Shown: in pieces, positions 1-6,446 of the stretch
Layout: each line of letters starts with the position of its first letter
Position numbering within the stretch: position 1 is the stretch's first letter
DNA from: Gallionella sp.
GTDB taxonomy: Bacteria; Pseudomonadota; Gammaproteobacteria; Burkholderiales; Gallionellaceae
Assembly: GCA_025362155.1 (NCBI GenBank)
Contig: JANYHX010000145.1
Coordinates: 1 to 6,657 of the forward strand
DNA: 6,657 nt
Reading direction: 5' to 3'
Made by a program: the position numbers and the translations under genes
The notes under the pieces: generated by a model
The model's database searches: none
Told to the model about the DNA's origin: nothing
What the model saw: the letters and a program-made list of their open reading frames with translations, nothing else

Positions 1-447
1 ATGTGGGTAATCGGGCCCATTCTGCGCAAAATTATTCTGGCGCGTTTTGCTAACACTTTTGCAATGATGTACGGCTCTGGCATCAGCATCCTCGACTGCA
101 TTGCCAACTCCCGCGATGTGGTTAACAATCGCGCGGTCGCCCAGAGCCTGGACGACGTCACGCAAGAAATAGAGTCCGGCAAAAATCTAACCCAGAGTTT
201 TCAGAATACCGGCATGTTTCCGCCCTTGGTGATACGCATGCTTAGAGTCGGCGAAGCTACGGGTTCGCTGGACAAAGCATTACTCAATGTCAGTTATTTC
301 TATGATCGGGATGTGAAGAGCTCAATTAAAAAAGTACAGGTCATGGTTGAACCCGCGATGACCATCGTGCTCGGGGCGTTGCTTGGCTGGGTGATGCTGT
401 CTGTACTGTCACCCATCTACGATCTTATCGGCAAGGTGAAAATTTGA
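1..447 (+). CDS. GspF/PilC-family inner-membrane platform protein, C-terminal part (5' end outside window)
   Basis: This is the C-terminal T2SF domain of the polytopic inner-membrane protein that sits at the base of type II secretion and type IV pilus machines and couples the cytoplasmic ATPase to pilin assembly. Visible residues 4-30 (IGPILRKI then LARFANTFAMMYGSGIS) match the typical opening of the second T2SF domain. The stretch RMLRVGEATGSLDKAL (about 79-94) is the family's conserved cytoplasmic helix pair, and VEPAMTIVLGALLGWVMLSVLSP (about 117-139) is the last membrane segment. Family members usually have about 400 residues and two T2SF domains; only 148 residues lie here. The ATG at position 1 is therefore probably an internal Met, with the true start upstream of the window. 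A genuinely shortened protein cannot be excluded. Its stop TGA overlaps the next gene's ATG as TGATG. GspF, PilC and MshG cannot be told apart on this fragment. Confidence 0.9.
   Translation: MWVIGPILRKIILARFANTFAMMYGSGISILDCIANSRDVVNNRAVAQSLDDVTQEIESGKNLTQSFQNTGMFPPLVIRMLRVGEATGSLDKALLNVSYFYDRDVKSSIKKVQVMVEPAMTIVLGALLGWVMLSVLSPIYDLIGKVKI
433..439 (+). promoter_or_regulatory. Ribosome binding site for the PilM/GspL-like gene
   Basis: The AAGGTGA stretch resembles a Shine-Dalgarno sequence and lies 7 nt before the ATG at 447. It supports that ATG over the in-frame TTG at 444. It lies inside the end of the upstream platform gene, so ribosomes finishing that gene can restart here. Confidence 0.65.
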
Positions 448-1940
448 TGGGACATTCCTTGCTACTTTTCCTCAGTGCTGACCGTTTACATGCACAGCTT
501 ATGGAAGGGAAGAAAATCGCACTGCAGCGCGACTTCACCGATACCCCGGATGGGCGGGATAATTTCAACGCTTTTTTGCAGACGGCAAAATTCCCCACTT
601 ATCTATTGACCGATTTGATCGAAGAAGATTTCCGTCATGAAATCGTTCCGCACTTGACTGGCAGTAGCCGCAATGCGCTTTTACGACGCAAGTTTGACCA
701 GTTTTATCGGGGTACGCCGTTTCATCAAGCCACCCGGCTGAAACGCCAAAAAACCGGGCGGCGTGATGACGACATGCTGTTTTCGGCATTAACCAATCCC
801 GCACTTATCATGCCTTGGCTGAATATCATGTTGGCCCAAAATATTCCGCTCGCTGGAATTTATTCAGTGCCGCAAATCAGCGCGCCTTTGGTCAAAAATA
901 ATCCTTCAAATCATTTGCTGCTCATTTCCTGGGAAAAATTTTCCGGCTTGCGGCAAACTTATTTCAGCGAGCATCGCCTGCAAATTTCCCGGCTCACTCC
1001 GCTGCATGCCGGGCTGACATTTCAGGAAGCGGTGGTAAAGGAACTCATCCGCACTTACCAATATTTGAAAAGCCTGAGCTTGCTTCCGTCAGGGCAATTA
1101 CTTGATGTACTCATTTTGTGCCACGCTGATGATCGGAGAGAATTACAGGACAAATTATCCCAGGATCCGGATATGCGCCATGACTTCGCAGATATCGAGG
1201 AAGTCGGCACACAACTCAAGATTGATTATCGTTTTACCGATTCAGATGCCAGTCAGATTTTTCTGCATCAATTGGCCGTCAACCGCCCCCCCACTCATTA
1301 CGCGAATGCGGAACATACGCATTACCATACGTTATGGCAATTGCGCCGCGCACTCAATTGGAGTAGCGGTGTGCTCTTGCTGATCAGCCTGCTATGGGCG
1401 GGCACAACTGTATGGCAAAGCGGGGGAAACGCCACCGAGGCCGAGACCATCAAGATTAGGGCACAACGGCTGGTAAAAGAAACGCAGCAAATCACGCAGA
1501 ATTTTCCCGGCATGCATACCCCTGCTGCCGACATGAAGGCAAGCGTGTCTATCATGCGCAAGCTGGATCAATACCAGCCTGCTGCACAAATCATCTTGCA
1601 ACCGATCAGCGCCGCACTTGACCGTTATCCGCAAATCGAGATAAACGAACTGGCTTGGCAAGCGGATGCCAAGGAGCCTGTGGCAAATAACACCCGCGCT
1701 GACCTCCCCGCCCAGATTATTATGCTCAAAGGAGATTTACAGGGTTTCGGTAACGACTATCGGGCCGCATTGGTCTATCTGGATCGTTTTCAGCTTGAAT
1801 TAGGGATACGTGGCTATCAAGTGACTGCCCTTACCAAACCGCTCGATGTCAGCCCCAGCGGCAGCCTTGCTGATCGGCGCGAAGCACATGAAAGTGAACT
1901 GACTTTCTCTTTAAAACTTGTCTGGAGACCGGCAATATGA
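447..1940 (+). CDS. PilM/GspL-like protein with PilN-like membrane and periplasmic tail
   Basis: A 497-residue protein that probably forms part of the inner-membrane assembly platform, linking the cytoplasmic ATPase to periplasmic components. Roughly residues 1-300 are cytoplasmic and look like a degenerate actin-like PilM/GspL domain, with features such as YLLTDLIEEDFR near 52-63, the basic segment RRDDD near 105-109 and LAGIYSVP near 135-142. No intact nucleotide-binding motif is evident. One membrane helix lies at about 307-323 (GVLLLISLLWAG), preceded by an RR pair, which predicts cytoplasmic N terminus and periplasmic C terminus. Residues 330-497 form a helical then alpha/beta periplasmic region, as in PilN or the GspL tail. 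The ATG at 447 is chosen over the TTG at 444 for its spacing to AAGGTGA. The gene overlaps its upstream neighbour by 1 nt and its downstream neighbour by 4 nt. The assignment rests on architecture, context and remembered resemblance to betaproteobacterial relatives; no symbol is safe. Confidence 0.72.
   Translation: MGHSLLLFLSADRLHAQLMEGKKIALQRDFTDTPDGRDNFNAFLQTAKFPTYLLTDLIEEDFRHEIVPHLTGSSRNALLRRKFDQFYRGTPFHQATRLKRQKTGRRDDDMLFSALTNPALIMPWLNIMLAQNIPLAGIYSVPQISAPLVKNNPSNHLLLISWEKFSGLRQTYFSEHRLQISRLTPLHAGLTFQEAVVKELIRTYQYLKSLSLLPSGQLLDVLILCHADDRRELQDKLSQDPDMRHDFADIEEVGTQLKIDYRFTDSDASQIFLHQLAVNRPPTHYANAEHTHYHTLWQLRRALNWSSGVLLLISLLWAGTTVWQSGGNATEAETIKIRAQRLVKETQQITQNFPGMHTPAADMKASVSIMRKLDQYQPAAQIILQPISAALDRYPQIEINELAWQADAKEPVANNTRADLPAQIIMLKGDLQGFGNDYRAALVYLDRFQLELGIRGYQVTALTKPLDVSPSGSLADRREAHESELTFSLKLVWRPAI
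1924..1928 (+). promoter_or_regulatory. Ribosome binding site for the PilO/GspM-like gene
   Basis: GGAGA lies 8 nt before the ATG at 1937 and inside the preceding gene. With the ATGA stop/start overlap it fixes the start of the 201-residue protein. Confidence 0.65.
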
Positions 1941-2542
1941 AATTCTCCAACGCAGACTTTTATCAATTACGCTGGAGCCTGGCAGCGATCTCGGCATCCA
2001 TTTTGCTGAGCGGCCTCATTTTGTACAGCAGCAGTCAATATGCGGAGGCCACCCAAAAAGATCAGCGCACCGCCCAAAGTCAAATGAATGATGCGCGCAA
2101 CCGTTTAACCATGGCCACCCAGGATCAGGAAAGCCTGGCAGCTTTTTCCCATGAATATGACACTTTGGAAAAAAACAAACTCATCGGTGATGATCATAGA
2201 TTGGACTGGATGGAGGGATTGGAAAAAATCCGCAATCAAAATCGCGTTATCGATTTTCGCTATAGCATTGCGCCACAAAAAATCTATGCGCCGCAACCGG
2301 CCATAGACAGCGGCAATTTCGATATTCACTATAGCGAAATGAAATTGCAATTTGCTTTGCGGCATGAAGGTCAGCTATTGAATTTTTTCGACGCACTGCG
2401 CAGCCAGATTCAAGGCCACTATCAGCTTGAAGGTTGTACGATGCAACGGAACGATGCAGCAGAGGATGCCGGCACGCCCATGCATCTCAAAGGTGAATGC
2501 AATGGCGGCTGGATCACATTGAAAAACCGGAACGTCCAATGA
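1937..2542 (+). CDS. PilO/GspM-like inner-membrane assembly protein
   Basis: A 201-residue bitopic membrane protein, probably the PilO/GspM/MshJ counterpart that pairs with the preceding PilN/GspL-like protein in the periplasm. It has a short cytoplasmic tail, one membrane helix at about 14-31 (SLAAISASILLSGLILY), a hydrophilic helix likely to form a coiled coil at about 36-80, then a mixed alpha/beta region (about 86-201) where a ferredoxin-like fold would be expected. The segment DDHRLDWMEGLEKIRNQNR (85-103) looks like the family's connecting helix. Cys167 and Cys188 flank the last strands and could form a periplasmic disulfide. The start ATG overlaps the previous stop as ATGA and has GGAGA 8 nt upstream. 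The stop TGA in turn overlaps the next gene's ATG. The call rests on size, topology and position; sequence conservation in this family is low. Confidence 0.68.
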   Translation: MKFSNADFYQLRWSLAAISASILLSGLILYSSSQYAEATQKDQRTAQSQMNDARNRLTMATQDQESLAAFSHEYDTLEKNKLIGDDHRLDWMEGLEKIRNQNRVIDFRYSIAPQKIYAPQPAIDSGNFDIHYSEMKLQFALRHEGQLLNFFDALRSQIQGHYQLEGCTMQRNDAAEDAGTPMHLKGECNGGWITLKNRNVQ

Positions 2543-2928
2543 AAACGTTAGTTAACCTATGCTGGCTTAGCTTGATGTTACCCGTCGTGGTTAGTGCGGA
2601 GGAATTGGGACGACTATTTTTCACCCCGGAACAACGCGCGCAAATGGATGACGACTATGCACAAAAGCCGCAACCAGATGGCAATGTCCGCGCACTCGAA
2701 CTCAACGGCATTGTGCAAAAACGAGGCGGGAAACGCACCGTCTGGATAAATGGCGTACCACAACAGGCCGGAGTTAGTGATGACAAGACACCTGAAAGCG
2801 TACCGGTTACGGTGCCCGGAAAGGATAAATCGGTTCGACTCAAAGTCGGCCAGCGCGTCTTGCTGACTCCCGCTGCAAACCCGGAAGGCACACCCTCAGA
2901 GGCGCAAAAACAAGATTTGTCAAAATAA
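2539..2928 (+). CDS. Exported LFFTPEQR-motif protein of unknown function, in the PilP/MshK/GspC position
   Basis: A 129-residue protein with a clear signal peptide: MK, a hydrophobic core at residues 4-18, and probable signal peptidase I cleavage after VSA at residue 20. The mature protein opens with LGRLFFTPEQRAQMD, a motif I associate with uncharacterised proteins encoded beside type IV pilus or type II secretion genes in betaproteobacteria. A small beta domain follows, with LNGIVQKRGGKRTVWINGVPQ (55-75) and SVRLKVGQRVLL (98-109), ending in a polar, probably disordered tail. No lipobox or second membrane helix is seen. MshK, PilP and GspC also place a small periplasmic beta domain between the inner-membrane platform and the secretin, so such a linking role is plausible but inferred. 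The ATG at 2539 is preferred to the in-frame ATG at 2497 because it gives the signal peptide and an ATGA overlap with the upstream stop. Only a weak GGAA precedes it, suggesting translational coupling. Confidence 0.72.
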   Translation: MKTLVNLCWLSLMLPVVVSAEELGRLFFTPEQRAQMDDDYAQKPQPDGNVRALELNGIVQKRGGKRTVWINGVPQQAGVSDDKTPESVPVTVPGKDKSVRLKVGQRVLLTPAANPEGTPSEAQKQDLSK

Positions 2929-2932
2929 AACC

Positions 2933-4315
2933 ATGACAGCAATACGCATCGCCAATTTCAATAGAGGCCGCCACTATCAGCATGGTGCGGCATTGATGGT
3001 GATGCTGGTGATTATGGTTATGGGGGGTATGGTGTTTCTAGTCAGCGCGCTTAGCAGCTCGGCATTGCAAACCAAGCGGGATAAAATTACGGCTGATGCT
3101 TTAGCGCAAGCCAAGGAGGCGTTAATCGGCTATGCAGTGGGCGTGAACTTTACTGGCGGAGCAGAGCGTCCCGGTGACTTGCCCTGCCCCGACATCAACA
3201 ACGATGGCATTGCGGAACCCTCCTGTGGCAATGCTGCTGGTAATAATCAAGCACAGCGCCTCGGACGTTTGCCCTGGAAGACGCTAGGAATATCAGACCT
3301 ACGGGACGGGAGCGGAGAAAGACTATGGTACGCCGTCTCAAATAATTTCAAAAAATCAATCCGAACAGCCGTGTTAAATAGTGATAGTCCGGGAACCATT
3401 ACAATACACGGTCTTGATGGTAACGTAGTGAACGATGGCAGTACAACAAACGGGGCAGTGGCTGTCATCATTGCCCCTGGAAATAGTTTAACTCGCCAGG
3501 ACAATGTTTCACAAGCCAGGGGCTGTACTGTGGGAGTTGATTGTGATGCCACAGACAAGTGTACCTCCGCTTCACCTACCACTGTACCAAAATGCAACCC
3601 CGTAAATTATCTGGATATCGCCACAGTGGGCGGTAGCACTGAAGATAATGCCAACTTTATAGATAACTCCGCAACCAATGGGTTTATTCAGGGCAGAATA
3701 AAAGACAACAGTGGCCAGCTCATAGTCAACGACCAATTGCTGGCCATCACCCAAGACGCCATCATGCGGCCTATGCAAAAACGCGTAGCCGCCGAGGTGA
3801 ATCAATGTCTTACAGATTACGCCGCTCAAGGACAAAATAATGGACGTTACCCTTGGGCAGCTAAACTTGATACCAGTGCTGCGCCCGACTATGGTGATGA
3901 CTCAGACACGCTTTTCGGTAGGCTACCGGATACATTCACCAGGACTTTTGCGGACAGCGCTGGAGGAATGAAAAATGGATGGACCACAATATGCAATATG
4001 AACTTGGGGTCATGGTGGAGCAACTGGAAAGAAATGGTATTTTATGGGCTGGCCGATGCCTACAAACCGGTTAATCCTCCATCCACTCCCACCACATGTC
4101 CGACCTGCCTCACTGTCAGCCCCCCTTCCCCTATGGCAGACAAAAAATTCGTAGTGATCGTCGCGGGTAAAAAATTGGGGGGGAAATCGCGTAGTAGCCC
4201 TTTTGATAAAGGCACATTAAGCAATTATCTCGAAAGTCCCAATGATGTGGGCACCATATCTTTTGCACAAGGTATATCCTCAGCAACCTTTAATGATGTG
4301 GTTATCTTCCAATGA
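2933..4315 (+). CDS. Large minor-pseudopilin-like protein, PilX/GspK type, with apparently duplicated head
   Basis: A 460-residue protein with an N-terminal type IV pilin-like helix. After a basic leader (1-18), the sequence HGAALMVMLVIMVMGG begins a hydrophobic helix to about residue 40. Probable prepilin peptidase cleavage is after Gly18. Mature position 5 is Val rather than Glu, as in GspK/PilX-type tip subunits, but the site is not a textbook one. The head holds ALIGYA (64-69), LPCPD (83-87), GRLPWKTLG (111-119), GERLWYAV (128-135) and AVAVIIAPG (175-183). A second set of similar elements follows: VNQCLTDYA (289-297), RYPWAA (305-310), FGRLPDTF (328-335), WKEMVFYG (365-372), KFVVIVAGKK (405-414) and SATFNDVVIF (450-459). 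Ten cysteines include CPTC at 389-392. It starts 4 nt after the previous stop with no obvious ribosome binding site, and its stop overlaps the next gene's start. The role as a pseudopilus component is inferred from the helix and context; location (tip) is speculative. Confidence 0.75.
   Translation: MTAIRIANFNRGRHYQHGAALMVMLVIMVMGGMVFLVSALSSSALQTKRDKITADALAQAKEALIGYAVGVNFTGGAERPGDLPCPDINNDGIAEPSCGNAAGNNQAQRLGRLPWKTLGISDLRDGSGERLWYAVSNNFKKSIRTAVLNSDSPGTITIHGLDGNVVNDGSTTNGAVAVIIAPGNSLTRQDNVSQARGCTVGVDCDATDKCTSASPTTVPKCNPVNYLDIATVGGSTEDNANFIDNSATNGFIQGRIKDNSGQLIVNDQLLAITQDAIMRPMQKRVAAEVNQCLTDYAAQGQNNGRYPWAAKLDTSAAPDYGDDSDTLFGRLPDTFTRTFADSAGGMKNGWTTICNMNLGSWWSNWKEMVFYGLADAYKPVNPPSTPTTCPTCLTVSPPSPMADKKFVVIVAGKKLGGKSRSSPFDKGTLSNYLESPNDVGTISFAQGISSATFNDVVIFQ
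3092..3763 (+). repeat. Head module 1 of the 460-residue pseudopilin
   Basis: A protein-level module, residues about 54-277. In order it has a helix ending KEALIGYA, then LPCPD with a following Cys98, GRLPWKTLG, LWYAVSNNF, the strand VAVIIAPG and a closing strand VNDQLLAIT (265-273). The same order recurs in module 2 and in the neighbouring 234-residue prepilin. Boundaries are approximate and based on eye alignment. Confidence 0.5.
3773..4309 (+). repeat. Head module 2 of the 460-residue pseudopilin
   Basis: A protein-level module, residues about 281-459, more diverged than module 1. It has a helix ending VNQCLTDYA, then GRYPWAAKL in place of LPCPD, FGRLPDTF in place of GRLPWKTLG, an aromatic stretch WWSNWKEMVFYG, the strand FVVIVAGKK and the closing strand ATFNDVVIF. 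The order matches module 1 while identity is low, so duplication is the reading rather than a certainty. Confidence 0.45.
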
Positions 4316-5016
4316 GGATGCATAACAAACCTCCTTACCCGCAAGGTGGATTTTCATTGGTCGAAATGGCTATTGTGCTGGCTATCGTGGCATTGCTCTT
4401 GGGAAGTTTATTACCAACAATATCGAGCCAGATTGAGCAGCAACGCAGAAATGAAACTCGCAAGCAATTGGATGAAATAAAGGAAGCATTAATTGGGTAT
4501 GCCATCATCTATGGTTATTTACCTTGCCCCACTACTACCACCGATCCAGCCAATGCGAGCTATGGTGTCGCCGATACAAGTTGCAGCGGGGATGCCTTAG
4601 CAGAAGGCTTTCTGCCATGGAAAACCTTGGGAGTTGCCGAGACTGATGCTTGGGGAAGCAAGCGGAGCAGCACTGGCAGCCTATGGATAGGATATTGGCG
4701 TTATCGCGTAGATCGTAATTTCAATTCAACAATTACAATAAGCACAGGGTTTTGCACTGGGGCAAATGATTGCCTTTTAATAAAAGATAACTTAGGAAAC
4801 AACTTAACAGAAACCTCCGCTACTAAAGAACACCCGGTTGCTATCATATATTCAACTGGCCCAAACATAACTGCAGATGGTCAAAACGCCAGCTGGGAAG
4901 CAACCAGTGGAATTTATCAAAGCGATGTACCAAGCGCATCTTTTGATGACATCCTGATTTGGATTTCGCGTCCGCAATTATTCAACCGCATGGTAGCGGC
5001 GGGAAAGTTGCCCTAG
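4312..5016 (+). CDS. Class III prepilin (type IV pilin-like / type II pseudopilin) with a PWKTLG head
   Basis: A 234-residue prepilin. The leader (1-13) ends in QGG and is followed by [22 protein letters not shown], a canonical prepilin peptidase/N-methylation site with Gly at -1, Phe at +1 and Glu at +5 of the mature chain. A long helix runs to about residue 66. The exported head has [13 protein letters not shown] (61-73), Cys91, FLPWKTLG (100-107), an aromatic stretch [11 protein letters not shown] (123-133), Cys148 and Cys154, the strand [10 protein letters not shown] (174-183) and the closing strand ASFDDILIW (209-217). These elements parallel the preceding 460-residue protein. The ATG at 4312 overlaps the upstream stop as ATGA, like its operon neighbours; the ATG two codons later (4318) is an alternative with little effect on the product. 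Its stop overlaps the convergent cysS stop. Whether it is a major or minor subunit is unknown. Confidence 0.85.
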   Translation: MRMHNKPPYPQGGFSLVEMAIVLAIVALLLGSLLPTISSQIEQQRRNETRKQLDEIKEALIGYAIIYGYLPCPTTTTDPANASYGVADTSCSGDALAEGFLPWKTLGVAETDAWGSKRSSTGSLWIGYWRYRVDRNFNSTITISTGFCTGANDCLLIKDNLGNNLTETSATKEHPVAIIYSTGPNITADGQNASWEATSGIYQSDVPSASFDDILIWISRPQLFNRMVAAGKLP

Positions 5017-6443
5017 GCGCGCCGCCACGTTGTGCCCGATGAAGCGTCTTCCAGCACAATGCCGGCAGCCAATAATTCTTCGCGGATGCGGTCGGCTTCG
5101 GCGTAGTTTTTGGCTTGCTTGGCGGCAGTTCGCTCATCAATAAACCTCAGGATAGATTCTTCCCCATAGCTTACCGACACTTCAAGACTATCAGTAGCAC
5201 TCGCGGTATCAATCATATCGACGTAGTGCGTCCTCTTTCCTTGCAAAAACTCTTGCGGGTCGCGTTGTAACAAACCGAGCGCACCTGCCAATGCTTTAAG
5301 TTGGGTCGCGGCTTCAACAGACTGATTGCGGTTCACTTCGTTCGCGAGATCGAACAACACGGCAACCGCTTCCGGCGTGTTGAAGTCATCGTCCATCGCC
5401 ACCTTGAAGCGCTGCGCATGAGTACCATTCCAATCCACAGGGTGCGCAGTAAAAGGCTCGGATTTCAGCGCGGTATACAATCTGGTCAGCGCACCCTTCG
5501 CATCATCCAGATGCGCATCGGAGTAATTCAGTGGACTGCGGTAGTGCGCACGCAGGATGAAGAAACGTACCACTTCGGCATCGTACTTTTTCAAAATCTC
5601 GCGGATGGTAAAAAAGTTTCCCAAACTCTTGGACATTTTTTCCTTGTCCACATTGACGAAGCCGTTGTGCATCCAGTAATTCACAAATGTACACTGATGC
5701 GCGCCCTCACTTTGCGCGATCTCGTTTTCGTGATGGGGAAATTGCAAATCCGCGCCGCCGCCGTGAATGTCGAAATGTTTGCCGAGCAATTTGGAGCCCA
5801 TCGCGGAACATTCGATATGCCAGCCGGGTCGGCCTTTGCCCCACGGCGATGTCCATTTTACTTCTTCTGCTTCGCTGTCCTTGGCGTGCTTCCACAGTAC
5901 GAAATCAAGTGGGTCATGCTTGCTGTCCGCAACATCGACTCGTTCACCGGCACGTAAATCTTCTAACGATTTTCCGGATAATTTTCCATAGCCAGCAAAT
6001 TTGCGTACTGCGAAATTTACATCGCCATCTGCCGCCCTGTAGGCCAGGCCATTTTGTTCGAGGCGCGTAATCATTTCCAGCATTTCCGGCACATATTGCG
6101 TGGCGCACGGTTCATGGTCTGGGTGTTGCACACCCAATGCATCGGCATCTTCGTGCATCGCAGCAATGAAGCGTGCGGTGAGCACATGAATAGACTCGCC
6201 ATTTTCCGCCGCGCGCTTGATAATTTTGTCATCGATGTCGGTGACGTTGCGCACGTAATTAACCTCGTAGCCGCTCGCCTTGAGCCAGCGATAAATCATG
6301 TCGAATACCACCAGCACGCGCGCATGGCCAAGATGGCAATAGTCGTACACCGTCATGCCGCACACATACATGCCGACCTTGCCCGGCAAGATAGGTACAA
6401 ATTCCTGTTTGTCGCGCGCCAGCGTGTTGTAGATTTTTAACAT
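5013..6443 (-). CDS. cysS: Cysteinyl-tRNA synthetase
   Basis: A complete class I aminoacyl-tRNA synthetase of 476 residues that attaches cysteine to tRNA-Cys in the cytoplasm, using ATP. It shows the HIGH signature as HLGH (37-40) within [17 protein letters not shown], and KMSKS at 269-273. The expected zinc ligands of the cysteine site are present: Cys28, Cys212 in WHIECSAM, His237 and Glu241 in FPHHENE. The C-terminal DALR-type helical region and the closing element [22 protein letters not shown], then TTWRR, are typical. The length is close to the usual bacterial enzyme of about 460 residues; the small excess falls near residues 403-427. The ATG at 6443 gives the expected start [10 protein letters not shown]. 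No Shine-Dalgarno sequence is visible upstream, and the gene begins 3 nt after the stop of a cytochrome-like gene, so coupled translation is likely. Confidence 0.98.
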   Translation of the reverse strand: MLKIYNTLARDKQEFVPILPGKVGMYVCGMTVYDYCHLGHARVLVVFDMIYRWLKASGYEVNYVRNVTDIDDKIIKRAAENGESIHVLTARFIAAMHEDADALGVQHPDHEPCATQYVPEMLEMITRLEQNGLAYRAADGDVNFAVRKFAGYGKLSGKSLEDLRAGERVDVADSKHDPLDFVLWKHAKDSEAEEVKWTSPWGKGRPGWHIECSAMGSKLLGKHFDIHGGGADLQFPHHENEIAQSEGAHQCTFVNYWMHNGFVNVDKEKMSKSLGNFFTIREILKKYDAEVVRFFILRAHYRSPLNYSDAHLDDAKGALTRLYTALKSEPFTAHPVDWNGTHAQRFKVAMDDDFNTPEAVAVLFDLANEVNRNQSVEAATQLKALAGALGLLQRDPQEFLQGKRTHYVDMIDTASATDSLEVSVSYGEESILRFIDERTAAKQAKNYAEADRIREELLAAGIVLEDASSGTTWRRA

Positions 6444-6446
6444 GAT

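Noticed and set aside
1..447. Reading the platform protein as a complete short gene starting at position 1
   Set aside because: The first residues match the interior of the second T2SF domain and nothing upstream is visible, so truncation by the window edge is the simpler explanation.
565..804. Minus-strand open frame inside the PilM/GspL-like gene
   Set aside because: It is fully contained in a better-supported gene and resembles no known protein.
2497..2538. Upstream in-frame start adding 14 residues to the LFFTPEQR protein
   Set aside because: The longer form would bury the signal peptide behind a charged stretch, whereas the ATG at 2539 gives a proper signal peptide and an ATGA junction like its neighbours.
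4993..5028. Possible hairpin across the convergent gene ends (GCGGCG at 4996-5001 with CGCCGC at 5020-5025)
   Set aside because: The stem is only 6 bp, or 8 pairs with one mismatch, around an 18-nt loop, with no T-run on either strand. It is not a convincing intrinsic terminator.
5301..5957. Open frame of 218 codons on the plus strand opposite cysS
   Set aside because: It lies wholly antisense to an unmistakable cysS, has no recognisable domain or ribosome binding site, and is the kind of open frame expected opposite a coding gene.
6054..6440. Open frame of 128 codons on the plus strand opposite the start of cysS
   Set aside because: It is a mirror of the conserved catalytic core of CysS, His- and Arg-rich without family features.
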